DNA of 64,000 nucleotides from Salaquimonas sp041736675 (GTDB taxonomy: Bacteria > Pseudomonadota > Alphaproteobacteria > Rhizobiales > Rhizobiaceae). Both the position numbers and the translations under genes were made by a program. Shown piece after piece: positions 36,165 to 43,855 of the stretch (its first letter is position 1; each line of letters opens with the position of its first letter). The notes under the pieces are model-generated. The model did not search any database, was not told the DNA's origin, and saw only the letters and a list, made by a program, of their open reading frames with translations. The stretch is taken from the NCBI GenBank assembly GCA_041736675.1, contig JBGSTD010000057.1:8125-72124 (forward strand), in the 5' to 3' direction.

Positions 36165-36800
36165 TCAGGAATTGAGCTGCGCTGCCTGGCGCGCCAATTC
36201 TTCAATGCCTGCCCAGTCTTCCTGCTCGATGAGGTTTGAAGGAGCAACCCATGATCCGCCAACACAAAGCACGTTGGCAAGGGCAAGGTAGTTCCTGGCA
36301 TTGGCAAGACTGACACCGCCAGTCGGGCAGATTTTGAACTGCGGAAGGGGTGAGGCAATTGACTTCAGATAGTTAGCGCCACCTGCAGCTTCTGCCGGAA
36401 AAAACTTGAGATACTGATATCCGCGTTCGCCAAGATGCATCATCTCCGAAGCGGTTGCCGCCCCCGGCAACAAGGCAATCGGACAATCATCTGCAGCATC
36501 GAGCAGACGCGGTGATGTTCCGGGCGATACCATGAACTGTGCACCGGCCTTTTCGACCGCTTTCATTTGGGCCAGATCAAGAACGGTTCCTGCGCCGGTA
36601 ATTGCACCCTCAACTTCTGCGGCAACAGCGCGAATGCATTCGAGCGCATTGGCTGTACGCAAGGTGATTTCAATCGACGGCAAGCCGCCCGCCACCAGCG
36701 CCCGTGCAAGGCCCACGGCCTTTTTCGGATCATCTATCACAACCACCGGAATGACCGGAGCCGCGCACATGGTTTTTTGTAAAATGATATCTTTGCTCAT
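36165..36800 (-). CDS. eda: 2-dehydro-3-deoxy-phosphogluconate (KDPG) aldolase
   Basis: Class I aldolase that cleaves KDPG to pyruvate and glyceraldehyde-3-phosphate in the Entner-Doudoroff pathway. It is about 211 residues from the ATG at 36800; a TTG twelve codons earlier is less likely. The catalytic Glu is in LPSIEITLRT, the Schiff-base Lys in YLKFFPAEAAGG, and the phosphate site includes PTGGVSLAN. edd is not in this window, so the gene is separated from its usual partner here. A related KDPGal aldolase is the alternative. Confidence 0.9.
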   Translation of the reverse strand: MSKDIILQKTMCAAPVIPVVVIDDPKKAVGLARALVAGGLPSIEITLRTANALECIRAVAAEVEGAITGAGTVLDLAQMKAVEKAGAQFMVSPGTSPRLLDAADDCPIALLPGAATASEMMHLGERGYQYLKFFPAEAAGGANYLKSIASPLPQFKICPTGGVSLANARNYLALANVLCVGGSWVAPSNLIEQEDWAGIEELARQAAQLNS

Positions 36801-36863
36801 GGGCAAGCTATCTAAAGTAAAATTCACTCCAATCAAGTTAAATCGATTGAAATCCCATTTTTA

Positions 36864-37700
36864 TTAGCCGACAATTCTTTCCAGAACGATGAAAGTTTCA
36901 GGCCCGGCGAGTCCGTCCACCGACAAACCCTTCAACCGTTGGAAGCCTTCAACTGCCCGTTTTGTAACGGGGCCAAAATCTCCATCAGCAGCAATTGCTA
37001 CACCGCACTTCTGCAGTTTCAGCTGCAACTCGCGCACCAGATCACCGCGATCTCCATATTTCAGCACCAGCGGGCTGTTTCGCCCAGGGCGCGTTTTCGC
37101 CGGTTTAAGACCTAGTACAACCGCATAAGTTTCATAGGCCTTTGACAACTTTCGGTCATAGTCATTTTTTGCATATTCAGGACCGTTATATCCGCGCGCA
37201 AAGGCACGCCAGTCCTGCATCTCCATTGCTGATGCAAGCCCCGATTTTTCAATAAAACGGAGCATCAGTTCCGCCTGCCCCTCAACGCCCAAGCGCGCCG
37301 CGCTGACCATGGCATCAACACTTGCATATTCGAGCCATCGCCAATGCACACCCATCACCTGCCCCATACCCCAGGATACCGATTGCAATGCCGCCTCACG
37401 GTCAATTGCACTTGCGCGGCCAAGCAGTTTCCAGCGCCCCACTTGTGTCCGAGGGTTTTCAACCCGCCCGGCGCGTCGATCTGCCAGTCCCTCCACCACC
37501 GCAAGATTGCGCTTTGCAGCACCCAGAAGCCGATAGAAATAATGGCCTTCAAAACGGATCAACGGTTCTTGCCGCTTGTTGACTGTGGCTAAAGTCCTGC
37601 CGCCGCTTTCAACCTCGCACACTGCCATCAGGGCGGCCGGGTTGAGCCTCTTTGCTTCAGCAATTTTGCAAAGGTGATTTCGCGATTGTTCATCCAGCAT
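36864..37700 (-). CDS. N-acetylmuramidase-domain protein with peptidoglycan-binding repeat (endolysin-like)
   Basis: 278-residue wall hydrolase: an N-terminal N-acetylmuramidase domain (DUF3380 type) with the likely catalytic Glu31 in AVCEVESGGR, segments RFEGHYFYRLL and QSVSWGMGQVMG, then a C-terminal PG_binding_1 domain (LVLKYGDRGDLVRELQLKLQ, DGDFGPVTKRAVEGFQRL). There is no signal peptide, as in phage endolysins. The ATG has GGAGTG upstream. No phage structural gene is nearby, so this is either a domesticated lysin, part of a dispersed gene-transfer-agent-like set, or a wall enzyme exported by other means. Confidence 0.87.
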   Translation of the reverse strand: MLDEQSRNHLCKIAEAKRLNPAALMAVCEVESGGRTLATVNKRQEPLIRFEGHYFYRLLGAAKRNLAVVEGLADRRAGRVENPRTQVGRWKLLGRASAIDREAALQSVSWGMGQVMGVHWRWLEYASVDAMVSAARLGVEGQAELMLRFIEKSGLASAMEMQDWRAFARGYNGPEYAKNDYDRKLSKAYETYAVVLGLKPAKTRPGRNSPLVLKYGDRGDLVRELQLKLQKCGVAIAADGDFGPVTKRAVEGFQRLKGLSVDGLAGPETFIVLERIVG

Positions 37701-37892
37701 CTGTTCACTCCATGGATTGAAGCCTTATCATGGTGCAGATTTTGGAGGAGTGGATAAGTTCACTGGAGCATACATCCGGGCGCATACGCGCGCGCGGCAC
37801 GCACAGCCAAGGACGGGCTTTTTAAACCCGCAGTTTCCTGTTAGGGAAGAAGGCAACAATGCCCCAAAGTGGCCCAACGCAGGAAACAGGAA

Positions 37893-38336
37893 ATGACGCT
37901 CTCGATCTTGGTCATCAATGGCCCAAACCTTAACATGCTCGGCACCCGCCAACCGGAAGTCTATGGTGCGCAAACGCTGGCAGATGTGGAAAATCTGTGC
38001 CGCCAAACCGCGGCAGCCCACAAGGTTACCGCAGAGTGTTTCCAAAGCAATCATGAAGGCGCAATTGTCGATGCGATCCAGTCCGCCAAGGGAAAGCACA
38101 AGGCGATCATCATCAATCCGGGCGCCTATTCGCACACTTCAATTGCCATACGCGATGCATTTTCCAGCGTTGAATTGCCCGTGTGGGAAGTACACATTTC
38201 AAACATCCACGCACGTGAGGAATTTCGCCACCATTCCTATGTCAGCGCTATCGCCAAGGGAGTGATTTGCGGTTTCGGCATCATGGGCTACCGGTTTGCT
38301 GTCGAGGCCGCGATTGCAGGGTTCAAAAATGCTTGA
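37893..38336 (+). CDS. aroQ: 3-dehydroquinate dehydratase, type II
   Basis: Shikimate-pathway enzyme that dehydrates 3-dehydroquinate; 147 residues from the ATG at 37893, which follows AGGAAACAGGAA. The frame is open eight codons further but homologues start here. Motifs: GPNLNMLGTRQPEVYG with the catalytic Arg and Tyr, then NPGAYSHTSIAIRDA, and EVHISNIHAREEFRHHSY with the catalytic His. The end overlaps the start of the methionine sulfoxide reductase gene by 8 bp. Confidence 0.96.
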   Translation: MTLSILVINGPNLNMLGTRQPEVYGAQTLADVENLCRQTAAAHKVTAECFQSNHEGAIVDAIQSAKGKHKAIIINPGAYSHTSIAIRDAFSSVELPVWEVHISNIHAREEFRHHSYVSAIAKGVICGFGIMGYRFAVEAAIAGFKNA

Positions 38337-38811
38337 TAGCCCTCAAACAAAGTCGCAAGCCGGCACAAAGGAAAAATGGCAGGAAGTGGCAAAAATCATC
38401 GCCGCACTCATTGAAGGCGAAGACGACGACATATCAAAAATGGCGACGATCACCTGTGAAATATACAACAACTTTGACCAGTTTAACTGGGTCGGGTTTT
38501 ATCGCAATGTTGGCAATGACACTTTGAAAATCGGACCTTACCAAGGCGGCCATGGCTGTCTGGTTATCCCCTTTTCGCGCGGCGTCTGCGGTGCGGCGGC
38601 AAGAACCGGCAAAACGCAATTGGTGCCTGATGTGAACGCCATTGCCGATCACATTGCGTGCTCCTCCACCACCCAGTCGGAAATCGTCGTACCCGTCTGG
38701 AAGGACGGAAAGCTGCTGGCGGTTTTTGATATAGACTCCGATGATCTTGATGCATTTACACTCGAAGATCAGGAAGCACTCGAGGGAATTTTGACGAAGA
38801 GTTTTGCGTGA
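38329..38811 (+). CDS. GAF-domain free methionine-(R)-sulfoxide reductase
   Basis: fRMsr-type GAF protein, 160 residues, which reduces free L-methionine-(R)-sulfoxide. The three cysteines expected for the catalytic/resolving set are present: Cys77 (GGHGCLVIPF), Cys87 (RGVCGAAAR) and Cys111 (ADHIACSS). The motif FNWVGFYR begins the GAF core. The ATG at 38329 overlaps the aroQ stop, so the genes are coupled; a longer frame starting at 38296 inside aroQ is not supported. The stop is 2 bp before the first inverted hairpin repeat of the abi cassette. Confidence 0.92.
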   Translation: MLDSPQTKSQAGTKEKWQEVAKIIAALIEGEDDDISKMATITCEIYNNFDQFNWVGFYRNVGNDTLKIGPYQGGHGCLVIPFSRGVCGAAARTGKTQLVPDVNAIADHIACSSTTQSEIVVPVWKDGKLLAVFDIDSDDLDAFTLEDQEALEGILTKSFA

Positions 38812-38813
38812 GG

Positions 38814-38843
38814 GTTGTTGCAAAAAGGATGGGTTTTGCAACG
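38814..38843. repeat. Left 30-bp hairpin repeat flanking the abi gene
   Basis: A 30-bp element beginning GTTGTTGCAAAAAGGATGGG. It folds into a hairpin by itself (GTTGCAAAA against TTTTGCAAC). Its reverse complement recurs at 39798-39827 with 28 of 30 bases identical. It starts 3 bp after the fRMsr stop codon. Confidence 0.9.
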
Positions 38844-38861
38844 CTCAATTGGAATTGTTAG

Positions 38862-39734
38862 ATGAAAGATGTCTTCTCGTCGTATGTTTTGACAGCGCTC
38901 ACCGATGTAATAACTGGTGGTAGTGCGAACGATGCAACACCTTCCATCGGTGTGTATCGATCAGCTTATGCGCTCCATGAATTTATGATGGAGTGCGGTG
39001 TCTCCTTCCAAGTCGACGGCTCCCGCGTGCCCTCGGTGCGCGACAAGTTGCGAGAATTGATCTTCATAGACCCGACTGGCGCGGATATTGTTCGGATGAT
39101 TGAGCACGTTGCCGACCCCAGAGCCTACATATCAGAGCCAGAAAAGGGTGGGGCTGTAGTTGACCACTTGAACAAGGCGCTTGAAGCGGACGGCTTTCGG
39201 GTCGTGGTCATACGCGGCAAAGCACGGCTTCAGAAAATTACTCGTGACAGCGCTGTGCTCGACGCCTTCGGATCAAAAGCCAATATTTTGGACTTCGATA
39301 CAGTGATTCGAGAAATCGACCGAGCACTCGCTAATGCCGAAATAGACCCCGAAGATGCGGTGACTGCGGCATGCTCGATCCTTGAATCCGTCTGCCGTTC
39401 TATTCTTATCGAAATGGGAGAAACACTCCCTCCGAAAAGAGACATTTCGGGATTGATGCGAGCACTCCAGGACATACTTGGGCTATCTCCAGCCCGCACT
39501 GATCTTCCCGCAGATGTTGCAGACGATATTCGCCAAGTCCTTAGCGGTCTGACAACAACAGCAAAGGGAATAGGAGCGCTCAGAACGCATGGCGGGGATG
39601 CCCATGGGCGCGAGAAGGGGCGACGTTCGGTAGACGCGAGAATTGCCCGCCTTGCAATTCATAGCTCTAGTACCATCGCTCTATTTTTGATCGAAACATG
39701 GGAGCGCCAAAACAATCCAAAAACGAAAAACTAG
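38862..39734 (+). CDS. Abortive-infection family protein (Abi C-terminal domain)
   Basis: 290-residue protein with the Abi_C domain in its second half (about residues 155-285): DPEDAVTAACSILESVCRSIL, then QVLSGLTTTAKGIGALRTHGGDAHGR, then ARLAIHSSSTIALFLIETW. The GALRTHGGDAHGR motif with two histidines is the most conserved part and suggests a nuclease-like or ligand site, as in AbiJ/HEPN-type phage-defence proteins. The N-terminal half (about 1-150) is not recognised and may be the sensor. It is a lone gene, inserted between two convergent housekeeping units and bounded by 30-bp inverted hairpin repeats. A phage-defence role is inferred from family. Confidence 0.85.
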   Translation: MKDVFSSYVLTALTDVITGGSANDATPSIGVYRSAYALHEFMMECGVSFQVDGSRVPSVRDKLRELIFIDPTGADIVRMIEHVADPRAYISEPEKGGAVVDHLNKALEADGFRVVVIRGKARLQKITRDSAVLDAFGSKANILDFDTVIREIDRALANAEIDPEDAVTAACSILESVCRSILIEMGETLPPKRDISGLMRALQDILGLSPARTDLPADVADDIRQVLSGLTTTAKGIGALRTHGGDAHGREKGRRSVDARIARLAIHSSSTIALFLIETWERQNNPKTKN

Positions 39735-39797
39735 CCCATCATTTCGCGACAAGGTTTTGCGACACCTAACCCATTGAAATCGCAGGGCGCTAAAAAC

Positions 39798-39827
39798 CGT
39801 TGCAAAAACCTTCCTTTTTGCAACAAC
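39798..39827. repeat. Right 30-bp hairpin repeat flanking the abi gene (inverted copy)
   Basis: Inverted copy of the element at 38814-38843 (28/30 identical). It also folds by itself (GTTGCAAAAA against TTTTTGCAAC, 6-nt loop). Read on the minus strand the stem is followed by GGTTTTT, so it can serve as terminator for the leftward glycerate kinase operon. Confidence 0.9.
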
Positions 39828-39863
39828 TTCGAGCAGCCGAAAGACCCACAAAATTCCTATCCC

Positions 39864-40994
39864 TTACCCCTTCACCACCACCATCAGATCCATCACATTG
39901 GTTCCGGTCGGGCCACTGACAAACAGCGCACCGTTGCCGCGTAGCCATACACCTGTATTGGCCGCTGCAAGCGCCTCTTCGCCGCCTGTCGACCTTTCCC
40001 AGATCGCACCATCAAAAAAGCCGCCCGCTGATCCGGTCGGACCATCGCTTCCATCTGTTCCTGCAACCAGTCCGGATATGTTCCCGTATCCGGCAAGCTC
40101 TCTCGCCATGGCTGCGGCAAGCGCCTGGTTTCGCCCGCCCTCGCCCGGATTATCCGGCAGAATGGTGGTCGGTTCACCGCCAAAGATATAAAGCCCCGGC
40201 GCGCCTGACTTGAGCGTTTCGGCGCAATCCCTCGCAACATCATAAAGATCGCCATAAAGGTTTTCCGTATTGACGATCACTTCAAGGTCAAGCTGCTCAG
40301 CAGCCCCTTCACAGGCATTTCTGGCAATGGCATTGGAAGCAATGATCTCGCTCGACATGTCTTCGCACAGCCGGACAGTTGGCAGTTCACCAATACCCGA
40401 ACCTATCACACTTATCGAATCCCCCTCCACATCGGAGATGGCAAAAACCCGCGCCTGATTGCCCCTGAACCGGCCAAGCAATTTTCCTGCCTTGATATGG
40501 GAAATTTCCTTGCGCCGTTTGTTTATGGCATGAATATCAAAGCCTTCTGCCAGCATTTTCTGGTTCAACGCCTGGAGATCAGAAAGCGCCATGCCGCCGG
40601 ACAGGCTTTCGGCCAGCGCCGATGCTCCGCCCGAGACCAGTAGCAGCAGCACTGCATCAGACGGCGCACTGCCAACAAAATCAAGAAGAGCCGCACCAGC
40701 CTTCAAGCTGTTTTCGTCCGGCACCGGATGCGCCGCTTCGATCACTTTCAAATTTAGGTATTTGTCCAGCCCTGCATCCAGATGGTCGTATTTCGTTACC
40801 ATCAGGGCAGGCAAATTGAGCCCACATTGATCAAGCGCCGCTCGCATCATCGAAGACGCCGCTTTGCCGACCGCAGCAATATGTGTTGGCGAAAAATCCT
40901 TGTGCTGTGCAAGGGCATCAACCACGCATTGATAGCCCTTGACGCGGTCTACGCCTGCCCACCAGATTTCATCAAGCAGCTTGCGGTTTTCCAT
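39864..40994 (-). CDS. Glycerate 2-kinase (GckA/MOFRL family)
   Basis: DUF4147/MOFRL-family kinase that phosphorylates glycerate to 2-phosphoglycerate, 376 residues. Seen are AAVGKAASSMMRAAL near residue 40, LLLVSGGASALAESL near 118, NKRRKEISHIKAGKL, FGGEPTTILPDNPGEGGRNQALA near 270, and the MOFRL segment GTDGSDGPTGSAGGFFDG. It is somewhat shorter than most members (about 420). It is the last gene of the carnitine run, 5 bp after the CaiD-like gene. Its presence suggests that glycine-derived carbon from betaine demethylation may pass through serine and glycerate; this is inference. Confidence 0.9.
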   Translation of the reverse strand: MENRKLLDEIWWAGVDRVKGYQCVVDALAQHKDFSPTHIAAVGKAASSMMRAALDQCGLNLPALMVTKYDHLDAGLDKYLNLKVIEAAHPVPDENSLKAGAALLDFVGSAPSDAVLLLLVSGGASALAESLSGGMALSDLQALNQKMLAEGFDIHAINKRRKEISHIKAGKLLGRFRGNQARVFAISDVEGDSISVIGSGIGELPTVRLCEDMSSEIIASNAIARNACEGAAEQLDLEVIVNTENLYGDLYDVARDCAETLKSGAPGLYIFGGEPTTILPDNPGEGGRNQALAAAMARELAGYGNISGLVAGTDGSDGPTGSAGGFFDGAIWERSTGGEEALAAANTGVWLRGNGALFVSGPTGTNVMDLMVVVKG

Positions 40995-40999
40995 TGCTG

Positions 41000-41782
41000 T
41001 TATTTGCCCTTCCAGACAGGGTCCCGCTTTTCAGAAAATGCCTTGAAACCCTCCAGATTGTCTTCAGATCCATAGAGCGTATCGACAGTTCGCAACTGGC
41101 GCTTGGTCACCTTGTTCATCGTGTCCTGAAACTTTTCGCCTTCCGCCTCGCGCACCACTTCCTTTATGGCTGCAAAAACCAGTGGCGGACCGGAAGCAAG
41201 CAACCGCGCCATTTCCCATGCCTTTTCCATCAACTCGTCAGCCTTGTGAACATGATTCACAAAGCCCCAGCGATGCGCCTCTTCAACGTCAAGCCAGCGC
41301 CCGGTCAGCAGCATTTCCATCGCAACATGATAGGGAATGCGTTTTGGCAGTTTGATCGAGGCTGCATCAGCGACCGTTCCCGATCGAATTTCCGGCAGCG
41401 CAAACGTTGCATGTTCAACAGCTAGAATGATGTCGCAGGAAAGCGCAATTTCAAGACCGCCGCCGCAACAGATTCCGTTGACCGCAGCAATGACCGGCTT
41501 GTTGAGATGGGGCAATTCCTGCAAGCCGCCAAAACCACCAACTCCATAGTCGCCGTCCACTGCATCGCCGTCAGCAGCAGCTTTCAAATCCCAGCCCGGG
41601 CAAAAGAATTTCTCTCCAGCCGCAGTCAGGATTGCCACACGCAAATCAGAATTGTCCCGAAAATCCCGAAAAATTTCACCCATAATCCTGCTGGTTTTCA
41701 AATCCACGGCATTTGCCTTCGGACGGTCAATCGTCACTTCAAGCACATGTCCGTCGATGCAGGTCTTGATGGGATCACTCAT
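41000..41782 (-). CDS. Crotonobetainyl-CoA hydratase (carnitinyl-CoA dehydratase, CaiD-like)
   Basis: Crotonase-fold hydratase, 260 residues. Oxyanion-hole motifs are AGEKFFCPGWDLKAAA near residue 55 and VNGICCGGGLEIALSCD near 102. The catalytic-loop region is ALPEIRSGTVADAAS near 128. The C-terminal FSEKRDPVWKGK and the segment IDRPKANAVDLKTSRIMGE are characteristic of CaiD-type enzymes rather than general enoyl-CoA hydratases. In this operon it would hydrate crotonobetainyl-CoA to L-carnitinyl-CoA. It is 21 bp from the CoA-ligase gene upstream. Confidence 0.86.
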   Translation of the reverse strand: MSDPIKTCIDGHVLEVTIDRPKANAVDLKTSRIMGEIFRDFRDNSDLRVAILTAAGEKFFCPGWDLKAAADGDAVDGDYGVGGFGGLQELPHLNKPVIAAVNGICCGGGLEIALSCDIILAVEHATFALPEIRSGTVADAASIKLPKRIPYHVAMEMLLTGRWLDVEEAHRWGFVNHVHKADELMEKAWEMARLLASGPPLVFAAIKEVVREAEGEKFQDTMNKVTKRQLRTVDTLYGSEDNLEGFKAFSEKRDPVWKGK

Positions 41783-41803
41783 GATTTTTCCAATCGCAAA
41801 AGG

Positions 41804-43849
41804 TTAGCGGGAGAGCCTGATTAGGGCGTCAACTGCAATGGCATCATGCGCACGCACAATCAGCGGATTGACGTCAAGTTCGAGAATACTGTCGGCATTA
41901 GCCTCACAATACCGGCAAATGGCAAGAACCGATTGAACGAGCGCTGCCAAATTGCCTGCAGGCTTGCCGCGATAACCCTCCAGCAATGCCATGACTTTCA
42001 GCGAACTGATGGCCTCGATAATCCCGCTTTCTGTGGTAGGCAACAAAAGACTGGCGGTGTCGCCAAGCAGTTCCGTCATGACTCCACCAGCCCCGATCGT
42101 CAACATCAGCAAACCTGTCTGGTCCCGTGTCACGCCAATCAGCAGCTCGGCAACAGCCCCAACAGCCATTTCCTCAACCAAATAGGACCGGGCCACATTT
42201 TGCATTTCCAAAGCTGCCTTGTGCAGATCCTCCCTGTCCCTGAGGTTAAGCTTGACCGCACCGGCTTCACTTTTGTGGGCGATACCCAGTCCCTTCAACG
42301 CGACCGGAAAACGCAAGCCTCCTGCCTTGTCTGCTATTTGCGCGGGGCTTTCCGCACAAACGGATTTGGGAACAGCAAGACCAAATGATGCAAGCCGTGT
42401 CTTTGCTGCGGCTTCATCAATGATCTGGTCCGCGCATTGGTCTGTGTTAACCAGCAATAGTGGCGCTGGCACAGCATCGGTTTTACGCCCTGCGCGGATC
42501 GCGGCATCTATCGCGGATATCGCCTCCTCCATGCCGTTGAGACAAACGATACCACCTGCTGTAAACTTGGCAGCAAAGGCCTCCGACATGTTTTCCGGCA
42601 GGCTGGCCAGAACAGCAACCCTTGCACCCGTTTCAAGTTTTGCACCAAGGATGGCATCAACAGCACACTGATATCCTGTGGGATCACACCTGTCAGCCCG
42701 CGGCAAATCCAGCACAAAAACGCAAAGATCAAATCTGTCACGCATTACATCGGCAAAGACACGCGTCATTCTCGCCGTGTCCCCCCAGATAAACGTGTGA
42801 TAATCAAGCGGATTGGCAACCGTTACAATCGGGCCGAGTTCATCTTTAAGTGCCTTGTATTGGCCGGATGTAAAATCGCGAAAGCTGATCGAACTGCCCT
42901 CTGCCATATCGGCCATCAGGCTAGCTTCACCTCCCGAACACGAAACCGAACAAACTGCATTGCCCGGTAAAGGTCCGCAGACATGCATGATTTTCAGGGT
43001 TTCCAGAAAAACGCCTATTGAGTGAACCTCGCTGAAACCAAAACGCTTTAAAAGCGCACTTGCCGCCGCTGCGCTTCCCGCCAGTGAGGCCGTATGGCTC
43101 ATCGTTCCGGCCTTTGCCTTTTCCGAGCGGCCGATTTTCAGTGCAACAATCGGCTTGCCCTTGACGCGTGCCTTCGCAGCAAAAGTCTCGAGGGCCCGAA
43201 TATCGCCAAATCCCTCAAGATAAAGACCGATCGCAGTGACACGCGGATCGTCCAATAGCGCTTCGGCGATTTCGGCAGTTCCTGTCTGCGCCTGATTACC
43301 AGCCGCAACCACATAGGCAATCGGCAGACCCCGTGCCTGCATGGTCATGTTGATGGCTATGTTTGAGGACTGCGCAACAATTGCAACGCCCGACTCAACA
43401 GCGAGGCCGCCATGCTGGTCTGGCCACAGGGTAACAGTATCCAGATAATTCAGTATTCCGTAGCAATTGGGTCCTAGGATCGGCATTTCGCCGGCAGCGG
43501 CAACCAGTCTTGCCTGCAGGTCTGCGCCGCCAGTTCCTTCTGCTTCGCTTTCGGAAAACCCCGAAGCAAAGCATGTCGCGCCCCCTGCCCCCATCTCGCT
43601 GAGTGCGCGCACCACCTCGATGCTTGCTTCACGGTTCACGCCAATGAAAGACGCGTCAGGCGCTGCAGGGAGATCGTCGATGGATTTGAAACAGGCTATG
43701 CCCAAAATCTCTTCCCGCTTGGGATGAACCGGCCAGATATCCCCGGCAAATCCGGACTTCTTGAGTTGGGCAATGACATTGACCGCCCAACCCCCGCCAA
43801 AAAGGGCAATGGACTTCGGGCGTAGCAGACGCGAGAGGTCACGGGCCAT
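41804..43849 (-). CDS. NDP-forming acyl-CoA synthetase (probable gamma-butyrobetainyl-CoA synthetase)
   Basis: 681-residue fused ADP-forming CoA ligase: N-terminal CoA-binding Rossmann domain (LLRPKSIALFGGGWA), succinyl-CoA-synthetase-like flavodoxin domains with ILGPNCYGILNYLDT and the phosphorylated-histidine loop MSHTASLAGS near residue 257, and a C-terminal ATP-grasp domain (FPVALKGLGIAHKSEAGAVKLNL, YLVEEMA, ILELDVNPLIV). By gene order it should activate gamma-butyrobetaine or carnitine with CoA, as characterised for the equivalent cluster of Sinorhizobium meliloti. The substrate cannot be proved from sequence. It is 6 bp downstream of the acyl-CoA dehydrogenase gene. Confidence 0.86.
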   Translation of the reverse strand: MARDLSRLLRPKSIALFGGGWAVNVIAQLKKSGFAGDIWPVHPKREEILGIACFKSIDDLPAAPDASFIGVNREASIEVVRALSEMGAGGATCFASGFSESEAEGTGGADLQARLVAAAGEMPILGPNCYGILNYLDTVTLWPDQHGGLAVESGVAIVAQSSNIAINMTMQARGLPIAYVVAAGNQAQTGTAEIAEALLDDPRVTAIGLYLEGFGDIRALETFAAKARVKGKPIVALKIGRSEKAKAGTMSHTASLAGSAAAASALLKRFGFSEVHSIGVFLETLKIMHVCGPLPGNAVCSVSCSGGEASLMADMAEGSSISFRDFTSGQYKALKDELGPIVTVANPLDYHTFIWGDTARMTRVFADVMRDRFDLCVFVLDLPRADRCDPTGYQCAVDAILGAKLETGARVAVLASLPENMSEAFAAKFTAGGIVCLNGMEEAISAIDAAIRAGRKTDAVPAPLLLVNTDQCADQIIDEAAAKTRLASFGLAVPKSVCAESPAQIADKAGGLRFPVALKGLGIAHKSEAGAVKLNLRDREDLHKAALEMQNVARSYLVEEMAVGAVAELLIGVTRDQTGLLMLTIGAGGVMTELLGDTASLLLPTTESGIIEAISSLKVMALLEGYRGKPAGNLAALVQSVLAICRYCEANADSILELDVNPLIVRAHDAIAVDALIRLSR

Positions 43850-43855
43850 TTTCGC

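Noticed and set aside
36864..37700. Prophage remnant around the muramidase
   Set aside because: No integrase, capsid, tail or holin gene and no att-like repeat is seen within several kilobases.
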